A DNA stretch of 64,000 nt from Bradyrhizobium sp. 138 (GCF_023074075.1 NZ_JADPKT010000007.1:538711-602710); one strand, 5' to 3'; counted from the first letter of the stretch, positions 26,676 to 36,088 are shown. The notes: generated by a model from the letters alone, not told the origin. Made by a program: numbers and translations.

Positions 26676-28619
26676 TCAACCGCGATGCTTTTTCTTCTTC
26701 GTCTTCTTTCCCGGTGCGCCCTTCACGGGCCAGGGCGTAACCGATGACGGCTCTGCGTGGCCCGGTCGATGCTTCTTTTTCTTTCCGAACGAAGGCGCCT
26801 CGTCGAATTTCGGCGCGCGCTCGCCGTGAGACTTGCTGCGTGGTTTGAATCCACTTGCCTCGCGCGGACGTTCGTCGCGCCGTTCACGATGCTCGCCGGC
26901 CTCGCGGCGCGGCGCGTGGGACCGCCCTTCCGAACGCTCCTGTCGCTGCGGCGCGTCCGCCATCGGCTCGATGCGGATGCTGTCTTCCTTGTCCGGACGC
27001 TTGACCTTGGCGGCGAACGACTCTGCGACCCGCTCGGAAATCTCGAACTCGGTCGTGGTGTCCATGATCTTGATGGCGCCGATGTCGCGCTTGTCGATGC
27101 CGCCGCGGCGGCAGATCATCGGCAGCAGCCAGCGCGCCTCCGCATTCTTGCGTCGTCCGATCGCGGCGCGGAACCAGACGCTGGTCTCCGCCATGCCGTG
27201 CTTCGATGACGCCTTGCCGGATTTCGATCGTGGCCGCGCGGCGCGATCCTCGCTGCCATCGCCCTGAAATCTGTCGCGCCCGCGATCCTCGCGCGGCTTG
27301 CCGGTTCGCTCGCCGGGATCGATGATGTCTTCCGGCGACGGCAGCCGCGCGCGGTAAAGCCGCGCCAGCGCCGCGGCGATATCCTCAGCCGACCGCTCGG
27401 CCAGCAGCGCCTGGGCCAGCGCCAGATCGTCGGCCGTCGTCTCCTCGGTGAACAACACGTCCTTCATGCGGTCGTGATCGAGCTTGCGGATTTCCTCCGC
27501 CTGCGGCGCCGTACCCCAATCCGCATCGACCCCTGCGAGATTGAGCAGCAGCTCCGCGCGCCGCCGGCGCGCGGGCGGCACCAGCAGGACGCTCGTCCCC
27601 TTTCGCCCCGCGCGCCCCGTTCGGCCCGAGCGATGCTGCATCACTTCGGCGTCGTTGGGCAGGTCGGCATGGATGACGAGGTCGAGGCTCGGCAGGTCGA
27701 TGCCGCGTGCGGCGACGTCGGTCGCGACGCAAACGCGGGCGCGTCCGTCCCGCAGCGACTGCAGCGCCATGGTACGCTCGTTCTGCGTCAATTCGCCCGA
27801 GAGAGCGACGACGGAAAAGCCACGCTCGAGCAGCGCTGCCTGCAAATGCCTGACGTGATCGCGTGTGCTGCAGAACACCAGCGCGCTCGGCGCCTCGTAG
27901 AAGCGCAGCACGTTGACGACCGCGTGCTCGGCATCGGCGGGCGCAATGCGGATGGCGCGATATTCGATATCGGCATGACCGCCCTCGTCGCCGGCGACCT
28001 CGATGCGGAAGGCGTCGCGCTGGTACTGCCTCGCCAGCGCGACGATGCCGCGCGGGAACGTCGCCGAGAACAGCAGGGTGCGGCGCGTCTCCGGCGTGGT
28101 CTCGAGGATGAATTCCATGTCCTCGCGAAAGCCGAGATTGAGCATCTCGTCGGCCTCGTCGAGGACCACCGCTTTCAATTCCGAGATGTCGAGACGGCCG
28201 CGCCGCAAATGGTCGCAGAGCCGGCCGGGCGTGCCGACCACGATGTGGGCGCCGGCCGCCAGCTCGCGCTGCTCGCGGCGCGGATCCATGCCGCCGACGC
28301 AGGAGACAACGCGCCCGCCCGTATGCCCGTAGAGCCATGCCAGTTCGCGCTGAACCTGCATCGCGAGCTCTCGGGTCGGGGCCACGATGAGGGCGAGCGG
28401 TGCGGCCGCTTGACCGAACCGCTCAGCATCGCCGAGCAGATCCTTGGCCATGGCAAGGCCATAAGCGAGGGTCTTGCCGGAGCCGGTCTGCGCCGAGACC
28501 AGAAGGTCGCGGCTGGTCGCTTCGTGGGCGAGCACGGCGAGCTGAACGGGAGTCGGTGAATCATAGTTCCGCTCGGCCAAAGCGCGGGCGAGCGGCGGGG
28601 TCAGGGCCGGAAAGGACAC
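26676..28619 (-). CDS. DEAD-box RNA helicase with DbpA-type RNA-binding domain
   Basis: About 647 residues, ATP-dependent RNA helicase likely acting on ribosomal RNA. Helicase motifs in order: SPTPVQ (Q motif), AQTGSGKT (I), PTRELAMQ (Ia), TPGRLCDHL (Ib), LDEADEML (II), SATFP (III), CVATDVAARGIDLP (V) and HRSGRTGRAGRKG (VI). Residues ~455-535 (TSVWFRAAIGRRKNAEARWL and following) fit the DbpA C-terminal RNA-binding domain. The tail is Lys/Arg-rich and ends KKKKHRG. Start is probably GTG 28619 (VSFPALTPPLARAL); an earlier in-frame GTG exists at 28706. Confidence 0.93.
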   Translation of the reverse strand: MSFPALTPPLARALAERNYDSPTPVQLAVLAHEATSRDLLVSAQTGSGKTLAYGLAMAKDLLGDAERFGQAAAPLALIVAPTRELAMQVQRELAWLYGHTGGRVVSCVGGMDPRREQRELAAGAHIVVGTPGRLCDHLRRGRLDISELKAVVLDEADEMLNLGFREDMEFILETTPETRRTLLFSATFPRGIVALARQYQRDAFRIEVAGDEGGHADIEYRAIRIAPADAEHAVVNVLRFYEAPSALVFCSTRDHVRHLQAALLERGFSVVALSGELTQNERTMALQSLRDGRARVCVATDVAARGIDLPSLDLVIHADLPNDAEVMQHRSGRTGRAGRKGTSVLLVPPARRRRAELLLNLAGVDADWGTAPQAEEIRKLDHDRMKDVLFTEETTADDLALAQALLAERSAEDIAAALARLYRARLPSPEDIIDPGERTGKPREDRGRDRFQGDGSEDRAARPRSKSGKASSKHGMAETSVWFRAAIGRRKNAEARWLLPMICRRGGIDKRDIGAIKIMDTTTEFEISERVAESFAAKVKRPDKEDSIRIEPMADAPQRQERSEGRSHAPRREAGEHRERRDERPREASGFKPRSKSHGERAPKFDEAPSFGKKKKHRPGHAEPSSVTPWPVKGAPGKKTKKKKHRG

Positions 28620-28903
28620 GGGATGGGAAACCTTGGTTAATTCAGGCGCGCAAACAGTGTACTGGCGGGCCTGAGCTCGCGTGGGGGGCAAACGGCCCGA
28701 CCGCACGCTGGATTTGCTCTTGCGCGCTCTTTACGCCAAGCGCTCGGAAATCACCATGCCTATGATGCATGGCTTGGTGAAGAGAGCCGCGCCTGAAGGT
28801 TGCAGCGGTTTTTTGGACCAGTTCGACAGGTTAACGGATACGGTCTTGTCGCCTCGGCGATCCCTTCCCAGATTGTGGCTCACGAGAGAGCAAAGGGGGA
28901 CAC

Positions 28904-29257
28904 ATGGCCGACAGCATATCGCTCGCCGACAAGCTCGCGACCTTTCACGACCATTGGTCCCCGCGCACGGTCACGACCTTCAATGATTGCGACGTGATGG
29001 TGGTGAAGGTGAAGGGCGAGTTCACCTGGCACAAACACGACGATACCGACGATTTCTTTCTCGTCCTGAAAGGCCATCTGGACATCGAGTTGCGCGATCG
29101 CACCGTCACGCTCGGTCCGGGCGAGCTCTACGTCGTGCCCAGAGGGGTCGAGCATCGCCCGGTGGCACGCGAGGAGGTTCACCTGATGCTGATCGAGCCG
29201 ACCGGCACGCCGAACACGGGCGACAAGGCGACTGCCGCGGCGCGCAAGCTCGCATAG
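28904..29257 (+). CDS. Small cupin-domain protein
   Basis: 117 residues forming one cupin beta-barrel. The metal-binding motif is FTWHKHDDTDDFFLVLKGHL (H-x-H at ~42-44, Glu replaced by Asp in the usual H-x-H-x4-E) and the second motif is LGPGELYVVPRGVEHRPV with the conserved histidine. Such proteins may be isomerases, dioxygenases or sensors. ATG 28904 is preceded by AAAGGGGGACAC. No operon partner. Confidence 0.9.
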   Translation: MADSISLADKLATFHDHWSPRTVTTFNDCDVMVVKVKGEFTWHKHDDTDDFFLVLKGHLDIELRDRTVTLGPGELYVVPRGVEHRPVAREEVHLMLIEPTGTPNTGDKATAAARKLA

Positions 29258-29275
29258 AGGGTCACAAGTTAACCC

Positions 29276-29788
29276 CTAGTCCCTGGACGTCGCCAGCTTG
29301 CTGAAGCTGCCGATCAGTCTTGCTCTTGCCCGCGCGACGATGTCTCTCACCGCAAAGCTCAAGGCGCGGATGGCGCGCCAGGCTTCGGTCGCCTGCAGCC
29401 AGGCCTTCACCTCAGCGAACTTGCCGTAGGTCCAGGCGAATGCAGGAATCTTCATCAGCTTGTCGCGCGTGAGATGGAACAGGCGCTCGACCAGCACGAG
29501 CTTGAGCAGCTCTCCGACAATGAAAGTCACAGCACCGCTCACGACCTGACCGGTTGCGGCGAGGTAGGCCGCCACGGGCTTGACCGGCTCCAGAATGATC
29601 ACGGGCACGGAAAACAGGGCGAGCGACGCATAAGGCGGCAGCGATCTGATCCAGGTTCGCAGTCGCTCGAATACGAAGTGGCGCTCGAGCCAGCGCGAAA
29701 TCGGCCTCGCCACGGTCATGAAGACCGCATCCACCAGGAAGTAGATCGCAGCCAGGATGTAAGTCAGTGATTTCAGGATTCGCTTCAC
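29276..29788 (-). CDS. Membrane protein, unknown function
   Basis: About 170 residues from GTG 29788 (VKRILKSLTYILAAIYFLV), chosen because GGGAGAGGTGCC precedes it; another GTG lies at 29836. Two or three hydrophobic helices are visible (ILAAIYFLVDAVFMTVA; YASLALFSVPVIILEPVKPV; VVSGAVTFIVGELLKLVLV). The C-terminal half is amphipathic and basic. I recall similar uncharacterised proteins in Bradyrhizobium but no named family. Confidence 0.7.
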   Translation of the reverse strand: MKRILKSLTYILAAIYFLVDAVFMTVARPISRWLERHFVFERLRTWIRSLPPYASLALFSVPVIILEPVKPVAAYLAATGQVVSGAVTFIVGELLKLVLVERLFHLTRDKLMKIPAFAWTYGKFAEVKAWLQATEAWRAIRALSFAVRDIVARARARLIGSFSKLATSRD

Positions 29789-29887
29789 GGCACCTCTCCC
29801 GCGAAGTGAAAGCGGGAACTTGGGCCTAAGTTTCACCTCGGCGTGAATAGTTCGGGGAACTCAGATGGAACTTTTGGGCATGGCCGC

Positions 29888-30316
29888 TCAGATCTCCGCA
29901 TAGATCTCCAGCAAATTGCCGTCGGGATCACGAAAGAACAGGGTGCGATGGCCGAAGGGCTGGTTCGTCGGCGGCGATACCAGCACAATGCCCAGCCGGA
30001 CCAGTTCGTCGGCGCATGCATCGACCTCGGCGGCCGACACTTTGAACGCCAGCTGCAGCGAGGCACTGCCCGCCGGGATCGGCGCATCAGCGGCAGTACG
30101 GCCCGGCCGTGCAAGCGCCAGCGTGTTGGGGCCGACGCCGTACTCGATCCAATTCGGCGAAAGCTCACGCAGCAGGGATAAGGCGAGAACGTCCTCATAG
30201 AAGCGCCGCATCGCCGTCATGTCGCGCACGAAGACGACGGTGTAGTCGATCGCGCGGATGGCGCGGAAGGGGGAGCGGGGGCGTTGGGTTGGTTCGGGTG
30301 TCTGTTCGTTTGCCAT
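29888..30316 (-). CDS. VOC-family (glyoxalase/dioxygenase-like) protein
   Basis: 142 residues with two beta-alpha-beta-beta-beta modules of the vicinal oxygen chelate fold: IDYTVVFVRDMTAMRRFYED at the N-terminus and TLFFRDPDGNLLEIYAEI at the C-terminus, the latter with the metal-ligand glutamate. The first module has no obvious His/Gln ligand (IDYTVV), so the metal site may be incomplete. ATG 30316 follows AAGGATACG. The GTAGCCCG repeat at 30344 lies just upstream. Confidence 0.88.
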   Translation of the reverse strand: MANEQTPEPTQRPRSPFRAIRAIDYTVVFVRDMTAMRRFYEDVLALSLLRELSPNWIEYGVGPNTLALARPGRTAADAPIPAGSASLQLAFKVSAAEVDACADELVRLGIVLVSPPTNQPFGHRTLFFRDPDGNLLEIYAEI

Positions 30317-30343
30317 CGTATCCTTCATTCCAAATGCCGGCTC

Positions 30344-30414
30344 GTAGCCCGCATGGAGCAAAGCGGAATGCGGGACCAGCGGCCCCGGATTTCGCTTCGC
30401 TTCATCCGGGCTAC
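30344..30414. repeat. GTAGCCCG...CGGGCTAC palindromic repeat (copy 1)
   Basis: Starts GTAGCCCGCATGGAGC and ends CATCCGGGCTAC, its inverse; inside are GCAAAGCGGAATGCGGG and GATTTCGCTTCGCTTC. The matching copy is at 32153..32222. It fills the gap between the DUF5680 and VOC genes and is a REP-like element of a kind I recall as frequent in Bradyrhizobium. Confidence 0.75.
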
Positions 30415-30425
30415 AAGGCTGGAGA

Positions 30426-30902
30426 CTAACGCAGCAGCCCGCCACTATAGCGGAGCTCGTAGAGCGGAACGCCGTCCTGCCGCGCAATCGTCTCGACGCC
30501 GTGGAAACGATCTAGCGCGCCTTCGATCTCGTTGCGGTAGACCATGCCGGCCTGCTCGAACAGAGGCCGTCCCCGGTAGGGCTGCTCGACGCGCACGCCC
30601 AGCAGAGCCTGCCGCAGGAATTTGTAGATCGCGAGCAAGGTCTCGCGATCCCCGATCTCTGCGCGGACGCCGCCGCTGTAGCTCATCGACCAGATCAATC
30701 GCTCATCTCGCGACACGGTCCCGACGAAAAATCCCATCCCGAAATAGATATCGCGATAGGCATAGGGCGGCGCGCGGTGCTCGAGCTGTTTTGAGCCGGC
30801 GAGCGACGGCGCCGCCACGGTCGCGTCGTCATCGAGGCCGGCATAGGTGCGCCGCTTGGCCTCGACCAGAAAGGCCGCGAGATCGTGCGGGATCGACGAC
30901 AT
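30426..30902 (-). CDS. DUF5680-like protein
   Basis: 158 residues, soluble. Recognised from LAAFLVEAKRRTYAG at the start and YRDIYFGMGFFVGTVS, RLIWSMSYSGGV and LYELRYSGGLLR, a pattern of the DUF5680 family, which has no known function. The ribosome site GGAG precedes ATG 30902. It starts 3 bases after the stop of the dehydrogenase gene, so it is the second gene of that operon. Confidence 0.75.
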   Translation of the reverse strand: MSSIPHDLAAFLVEAKRRTYAGLDDDATVAAPSLAGSKQLEHRAPPYAYRDIYFGMGFFVGTVSRDERLIWSMSYSGGVRAEIGDRETLLAIYKFLRQALLGVRVEQPYRGRPLFEQAGMVYRNEIEGALDRFHGVETIARQDGVPLYELRYSGGLLR

Positions 30903-30905
30903 CTT

Positions 30906-32057
30906 CTACTCCACCAGCTCCGGCCACGGCACGATGGTCGACTTCACCGTCTTCATCGCCATCGCGTCCCTCACCGCCTGCGCGACGCCTTCTTCCGTGA
31001 ACGGATAGATCGTCTGCATCTTCAGCCACGGGTATTTGTCGCGGGTGCGGTAGAGCATGTCGACGCCGAGCGGCAGGTCGTTGCCGGTGAAGCCCCAGGA
31101 TCCCAGCACGTTGAGGTCCTTGGTGCAGATGCGGTGCCAGGAGGTGTCGATCGAGCCGGCGTCGGTGAACTGGCCCATCTCGACATAGGTGCCGCCGTCG
31201 CGCAGCATTTCGATGCCCTCGGGGCCGGCGGTCGGGTGCCCCGAACAATCCATCACGACATCCGCCCCGAAGCCGCCGACGATGTCGCGAACGCGCGCGA
31301 TGCGCTCCTGCGGCGACTTCAGCTCCTCGATGTTCACGGTCGCCTCCGCGCCGAACTCACGGGCGAGCTTCAGCCGCGGCTCCTCCGGCGCACCGACGCA
31401 GATCACGCGCCCTGCCCCCATCTCCTTTGCCGCTGCAACCGCCAGAATGCCGATCGGCCCCGAGCCCTGGATCACCACCGTGTCACCCCAGGAAAAACCA
31501 CCGGCGCGGCTGGCGCGGTTGAAGGCGCGGATGCAGGAGGTCAGCGGCTCGGACAGTGCGCCTAGCCGCAGCGACATGTCGTCGGGCAGCTTGTAGATCT
31601 TGGTGCCCGGCAGCATGTCGAGATCGACATAGACATATTCGGCCCAGCCGCCCCACATGTGCGGCGCCTTCTCGAAGCCGAGATAGCGGCCGTAATAGAC
31701 CGGCGTCAGGCACTTGTTGGCGGTTTGCGGATAGTGGATGCAGTAATAGCAATGCCCGCACGGCATCAGCGGCGGGATCATCACCTTCGATCCGACCTTC
31801 AGCGGCTTGCTCATGAAGTCTTCGGTGAACGCCTCGCCGCATTCGACGATGATGCCGCCGAGCTCGTGGCCAAGCGTGAACGGCCAGGGCAGCGGCTTCG
31901 GCCAGTGACCCTTCAGGATATGCAGATCGGTGCCGCAGACACCGCAGGCGCCGACTTTGATCAACGCGGCTTTGCGGCCGACCTTCGGCCACGGCACGGT
32001 GCGGATGACGGGCTCCGAGCCGGGACCAGCGTGAGTGCAGACGCGGATCTGTTGCAT
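30906..32057 (-). CDS. Zinc-dependent alcohol dehydrogenase (MDR family)
   Basis: 383 residues, medium-chain dehydrogenase. Catalytic zinc ligands C41 (GACGVCGTDLH) and H64-E65 (TLGHELGG). Structural zinc cysteines are C100, C103, C106 and C116 in MPCGHCYYCIHYPQTANKC; the last gap is 9 residues where 7 is usual. The nucleotide site is VVIQGSGPIGILAVAAAKEM, followed by a Rossmann acidic/neutral end (VGAPEEPR) that suggests NAD(H) or NADP(H) without certainty. AGGAAAC precedes ATG 32057. Substrate unknown. First of two genes with DUF5680. Confidence 0.92.
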   Translation of the reverse strand: MQQIRVCTHAGPGSEPVIRTVPWPKVGRKAALIKVGACGVCGTDLHILKGHWPKPLPWPFTLGHELGGIIVECGEAFTEDFMSKPLKVGSKVMIPPLMPCGHCYYCIHYPQTANKCLTPVYYGRYLGFEKAPHMWGGWAEYVYVDLDMLPGTKIYKLPDDMSLRLGALSEPLTSCIRAFNRASRAGGFSWGDTVVIQGSGPIGILAVAAAKEMGAGRVICVGAPEEPRLKLAREFGAEATVNIEELKSPQERIARVRDIVGGFGADVVMDCSGHPTAGPEGIEMLRDGGTYVEMGQFTDAGSIDTSWHRICTKDLNVLGSWGFTGNDLPLGVDMLYRTRDKYPWLKMQTIYPFTEEGVAQAVRDAMAMKTVKSTIVPWPELVE

Positions 32058-32152
32058 GGCTGTTTCCTCAGTGCCCGTCTGTTATGATTGGTTGGTGCGG
32101 GCGTAAGGCAAAGCGTATGTGAGATGCGCGCGCGTGCCAAGCCGGCAGTCTC

Positions 32153-32222
32153 GTAGCCCGCATGAGTGCAGCGATATGCGGGAGCGGCAGTCTCGGATTG
32201 CGCTTTGCTGCATCCGGACTAC
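32153..32222. repeat. GTAGCCCG...CGGACTAC palindromic repeat (copy 2)
   Basis: Begins GTAGCCCGCATGAGTGC and ends CATCCGGACTAC, imperfect inverse of its start. Related to 30344..30414. Directly after its end comes AAGGA, which serves as the ribosome site of the GNAT gene starting at 32236. Confidence 0.7.
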
Positions 32223-32235
32223 AAGGACAACACCG

Positions 32236-32715
32236 ATGCTACGTGACTATCAGCCGAAAGATGCCGACGCGATCGTGCACGTCGCCCTGGCGGCCTTCGC
32301 GGAATTCGAGCCGCATTATTCCGACTGGCCGTTGTTCAATGCCAATGCCGCGAAGATGCCGCAACTTGCCGAGACCGGCGAGATCATCATCGCCGAGGAT
32401 GGCGGCCAGATCGTCGGCGCCGTCGCCTATATGGGTCCGAAAGCGCCGAAGCCGGCCTTCTTCGATCCGGCCTGGCCGGTCATCCGCATGCTGGTGGTCG
32501 ATCCCCTCGCGCGCGGCAGGGGCATCGGCCGGCAATTGACGGAAGAGTGCCTTCGCCGCGCCGAGCGTGACCAATCCGGCGTTATCGCACTGCATACGAC
32601 GCCGATCATGACGGTGGCACTGCCAATGTATCTGCGGATGGGGTTTGTCAGGGTTGGCGAGGCGCCGCATATTTTGGGCGTGCCTTATGCGGTGTATGTC
32701 AAGACGCTCGCCTAG
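32236..32715 (+). CDS. GNAT-family N-acetyltransferase
   Basis: 159 residues. Acetyl-CoA binding loop is intact: VIRMLVVDPLARGRGIGRQL, with R-G-x-G-I-G. N-terminal strand-helix LRDYQPKDADAIVHVALAAF and C-terminal MYLRMGFVRVGE complete the fold. Acceptor unknown. ATG 32236 has AAGGA 6-7 bases upstream, sitting at the very end of the palindromic repeat. Its stop codon overlaps by 4 bases the stop of the convergent methyltransferase (shared CTAG). Confidence 0.9.
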   Translation: MLRDYQPKDADAIVHVALAAFAEFEPHYSDWPLFNANAAKMPQLAETGEIIIAEDGGQIVGAVAYMGPKAPKPAFFDPAWPVIRMLVVDPLARGRGIGRQLTEECLRRAERDQSGVIALHTTPIMTVALPMYLRMGFVRVGEAPHILGVPYAVYVKTLA

Positions 32716-33461
32716 AGACCGCACACGCATACCTGCCGCATGCTTCCCGCCACCATCGGGCTGCGATCGAAATCACCGAACCGCTCGATCAGGCTCAGGC
32801 CGCCCGAAGCTATCAGCAGTGGCATCTCCTGCGGGAAGACGCAGCGCATTTGCAGCGGCACCTGCCAAAAATCATTTTCGGTCTCGCTCGACCAGTACCA
32901 ATTCACATGCCTGACCTGCGTCAGCGGGTCGTAGCGCGCGGTCTCCTCGACGGTGATCGTGCCGAGGGCACCGTGGACCACGGTGGCGGTCAACTCGCGC
33001 TTGTCAGGATCAGCGTTGAGCATGGCAATATTGGGCAAGAACGCGTCGAACACCAGCCGGCCGTTCGGCGACAGGTGCCTGCCGACTGATCCGAAGAAGC
33101 CTTTGAACTCGTCGCGGCTATGCAGGTGCAGGACCGAATTCATGGCGACGATGACGGTGTCGAAGGTCTGCCCGCCGAGATCGAAATTGCGCATGTCCAG
33201 CTGGACGAAACCAGGCCCAACCGCGTGCGCTCTGGCATGATTTCGCGCGCGCTCCAGCATCGCGGCGGACAGATCGCCGCCAAGCACATCAAGGCCCGCC
33301 TGCGCCAGCGGAATGGTCAGGCGACCGCTTCCACAGGCAAGGTCAAGGACGCGGCCGCCGCGTTCGCGCGCGATCTCGACATAGAACCGTTCGAGCATCA
33401 CGTCCGGCGGAGCCAGCAAGTCGTAGAGATCCGGGCGATCGTAGAGACTGTCCTGTTCCAT
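32712..33461 (-). CDS. SAM-dependent class I methyltransferase
   Basis: About 249 residues from ATG 33461 (MEQDSLYDRPDLYDLL); earlier in-frame ATGs at 33473 and 33497 are possible. The SAM-binding glycine-rich motif is GRVLDLACGSGRLTIPLAQ, with the acidic ribose-binding residue in LDVLGGDLSAAML and FDTVIVAMNSVLHL as motif II/post-II. The C-terminal part (NWYWSSETENDFWQ) shapes the substrate site. Substrate unknown; not in an operon. Confidence 0.88.
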   Translation of the reverse strand: MEQDSLYDRPDLYDLLAPPDVMLERFYVEIARERGGRVLDLACGSGRLTIPLAQAGLDVLGGDLSAAMLERARNHARAHAVGPGFVQLDMRNFDLGGQTFDTVIVAMNSVLHLHSRDEFKGFFGSVGRHLSPNGRLVFDAFLPNIAMLNADPDKRELTATVVHGALGTITVEETARYDPLTQVRHVNWYWSSETENDFWQVPLQMRCVFPQEMPLLIASGGLSLIERFGDFDRSPMVAGSMRQVCVCGL

Positions 33462-33620
33462 AAGGGCAATCATAACGGATAAATTTGCGGCCTGCATGAG
33501 GGGCCTGCCACGACTGAGCTTGTGGCAGCAGTGCATGGCTGCTGTTCAAGCACACCCAACTGTCTTGAGCGCCGGCCAGCGAACGTGTAAGGCGCCAAGC
33601 GTCTCACCCAGGTAGCCCCC

Positions 33621-34868
33621 TTGAACCCCCTGCCCCAAAATCCCGTGGTCGCGTCCGGCTCGTTCGCGGCGATGAAGTCGGTGCCGTACCGCCTCCAGTT
33701 CATGGCCTATGTGCTGGCGATGATGGCCGACAATATCGAGCATGTGATCAGCTATTGGGTGGTGTTCCAGAAATTCCATTCGCCGGCGCTGGCCGGCTTT
33801 GCGGTGCTGTCGCACTGGTTGCCGTTTCTGCTGTTCTCGGTCGCGGTCGGCGGGCTCGCCGACCGGGTCGATCCGCGCCGCATCATCCAGTGCGGCATGC
33901 TGCTGTTCATCGTGGCCTCGAGCGGATGGGGCTTCTTCTTCCTCACCGATACGATCCAGATGTGGCACGCGATGCTGCTGCTGGTGATCCATGGCTGCGC
34001 CGGCGTGTTGTGGCAGACGCCGAACCAGCTGCTGCTCTACGACCTCGTCGGCCCCGCCGATCTTCCGAGCGCGGTGCGGCTGAACGCGATGGCGCGCTAT
34101 CTCGGCATCCTGGTCGGGCCTGCCGTCGGCGGCATCATCATGCTGACGCTCGGCACCTCGCACGGCATCATCTTCAACACGCTGTTCTACCTGCCGATGC
34201 TGCTCTGGCTGTTCTGGGCGCCGATGCGCGACAACAGCGTGGCGGTGCGGCGCTTTGCCGTGCGCGGCCTTGCCGACATCGTGCTGACCATCCGCGCCAT
34301 CGGCACCCAGCCGGTGCTGACGGCGATGACGTGGCTTGCCGGCCTCACCTCCTTCATGATCGGCAATGCCTATCACGCCCAGATGCCGGGCTATGCCGGC
34401 GATCTCGGCCATGGCGATCCCGGCGTCTCCTACAGCGTGCTGCTCGCGGCCGACGCCGCCGGCGCGCTGCTGGCCGGCATTGCGCTGGAATCCTGGGGAC
34501 GCCTCAAAGGCACGCCGCGCACCGCGATCATGCTGGCGATGCTCTGGAGCGTGGCGCTGCTCGGCTTCGCCGCGGTGCCGATCTATCCGGTTGCGATCGC
34601 GCTGTTGTTCTGCGCGGGGTTCTTCGAACTGTCGTTCAACACCATGGCGCAGGCCCTGGTGCAGCTGAATGCGCCGCACGACATCCGCGGCCGCGTCGTC
34701 GGCCTCTATAATATGGCCGGACTCGGGATGCGGGCCTTCAGCGGCATCACGGTCGGGCTGTCAGGCGCGGCGATCGGCATTCACTGGTCGCTCGGGCTGT
34801 CGGCCGCGGTGCTGCTGGCCGTGCTGGGCTTGCTTCACGGGCGGGCGGCGAGGAAGGCAGCCGGTTGA
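33621..34868 (+). CDS. MFS transporter (enterobactin-exporter-like)
   Basis: 415 residues, about 12 transmembrane segments. The region after helix 2 (VGGLADRVDPRRIIQ) is the MFS motif A variant, and HDIRGRVVGLYNMAGLGMRA between later helices is typical of the EntS/DUF894 branch. Start is taken as TTG 33621 (LNPLPQNPVVASG); the alternative is ATG 33672 (MKSVPYRLQF). The stop lies 53 bases before my chosen start of the next MFS gene, so both are likely cotranscribed. Confidence 0.85.
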   Translation: MNPLPQNPVVASGSFAAMKSVPYRLQFMAYVLAMMADNIEHVISYWVVFQKFHSPALAGFAVLSHWLPFLLFSVAVGGLADRVDPRRIIQCGMLLFIVASSGWGFFFLTDTIQMWHAMLLLVIHGCAGVLWQTPNQLLLYDLVGPADLPSAVRLNAMARYLGILVGPAVGGIIMLTLGTSHGIIFNTLFYLPMLLWLFWAPMRDNSVAVRRFAVRGLADIVLTIRAIGTQPVLTAMTWLAGLTSFMIGNAYHAQMPGYAGDLGHGDPGVSYSVLLAADAAGALLAGIALESWGRLKGTPRTAIMLAMLWSVALLGFAAVPIYPVAIALLFCAGFFELSFNTMAQALVQLNAPHDIRGRVVGLYNMAGLGMRAFSGITVGLSGAAIGIHWSLGLSAAVLLAVLGLLHGRAARKAAG

Positions 34869-34921
34869 CTCCGGCCTCTCTCCACCGCACGCTCGACACA
34901 GGGCCTGGGGGAGATGAAGCG

Positions 34922-36088
34922 TTGCGCAATCGCTGGGGCGTTCTTGCGATCCTGTTCATCGTGCGCCTCACCATCGCATTCCAATTCCAGAGCGTGGCCG
35001 CGGTCGCGCCGCTGCTGCAACAGACTTTTGGCGTTGGGCTGGCCGACATCGGCATCCTGATCGGGCTCTACTTCACGCCGGGCGTCGTGCTGGCGCTGCC
35101 GGGCGGCGCGATCGGCCGAACTCTTGGCGACAGGCCGACGACGATCGCCGCGCTGTTGCTGATGACGGCGGGCAGCCTCGTGATGGCCACGACCGACGTC
35201 TGGGGCTGGCAACTGGCGGGCCGGCTCGCCTCCGGCGCTGGCGGCGTGCTGCTGACGGTGCAGCTCACCAAGATGGCCGCCGATTGGTTCGCGGGCAAGG
35301 AGATCGCAACCGCGATGGCGATCTTCGTCAACTCATGGCCGGCCGGCGTTGCGATCTCGCTCCTGGTGCTGCCGGTGATCGGCTCCGCCTACGGCGCAGG
35401 CGCGGTGTTTCTGGCGGCCGGCACGCTGACGGCGATGGGCATCGTGCTGATCGCGCTTTATCAGCGCCCGCCGGGATCGGCCGCCAAGCCGGTGGGCTCT
35501 GGCCGGCTCGATCGCCTGGCGCTGCTGGCGGTGATCGTCGCGGGCATGATCTGGGGTCTCTATAATGTCGGCTTCGCGATGATCTTCTCGTTCGGCCCCT
35601 CGCTGCTGGCCGAGCGCGGCTGGAGCATTGCGGCGGCGGGATCGGAGATCAGCCTCGTGATGTGGCTGTCGGTGATCTCGGTGCCGGCGGGCGGCTATCT
35701 GGCCGATCGGTTCAAACGGCCACTGGTGCTGGCGAGCGCGGCCAGCCTCGTGGTGGCCGGACTGCTGGCCTGGCTGACCCGGTCCGACGCCGTGATCACG
35801 ATCCTCGTCCTGATCGGGCTGATCGGCGGCCATCCGGCCGGCCCGATCATGAGCCTGGCCGCCCGCGTGCTCGCGCCGGAGACAAGGGCGATCGGCATGG
35901 GCGTGTTCTACACTCTGTTCTATGCCGCGATGATGCTGGGCCCGGCGGTGGCGGGCCGGCTCGCCAAATCAGCCGGAAGTGCCGCGGTCGCGCTCGACTT
36001 CGGCGCACTGACGGTGCTGGGCTGCCCGCCCTTGATGTGGCTTTTCGAGCGCATTGTGTCTGTCCGTGACCGCCGCTCCCAATCCTAA
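34922..36088 (+). CDS. MFS transporter (cyanate/nitrate-porter-like)
   Basis: About 388 residues with 12 transmembrane segments; N-terminal ALPGGAIGRTLGDRPTTI is motif A, and LIGGHPAGPIMSLAARVLAP the equivalent in the second half. The overall feel is of the CynX/NNP-like group. I chose TTG 34922 (LRNRWGVLAIL) since GGGGGAG sits 8 bases before it; a TTG at 34865 would overlap the preceding stop as TTGA. Substrate unknown. It follows another MFS gene. Confidence 0.83.
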   Translation: MRNRWGVLAILFIVRLTIAFQFQSVAAVAPLLQQTFGVGLADIGILIGLYFTPGVVLALPGGAIGRTLGDRPTTIAALLLMTAGSLVMATTDVWGWQLAGRLASGAGGVLLTVQLTKMAADWFAGKEIATAMAIFVNSWPAGVAISLLVLPVIGSAYGAGAVFLAAGTLTAMGIVLIALYQRPPGSAAKPVGSGRLDRLALLAVIVAGMIWGLYNVGFAMIFSFGPSLLAERGWSIAAAGSEISLVMWLSVISVPAGGYLADRFKRPLVLASAASLVVAGLLAWLTRSDAVITILVLIGLIGGHPAGPIMSLAARVLAPETRAIGMGVFYTLFYAAMMLGPAVAGRLAKSAGSAAVALDFGALTVLGCPPLMWLFERIVSVRDRRSQS

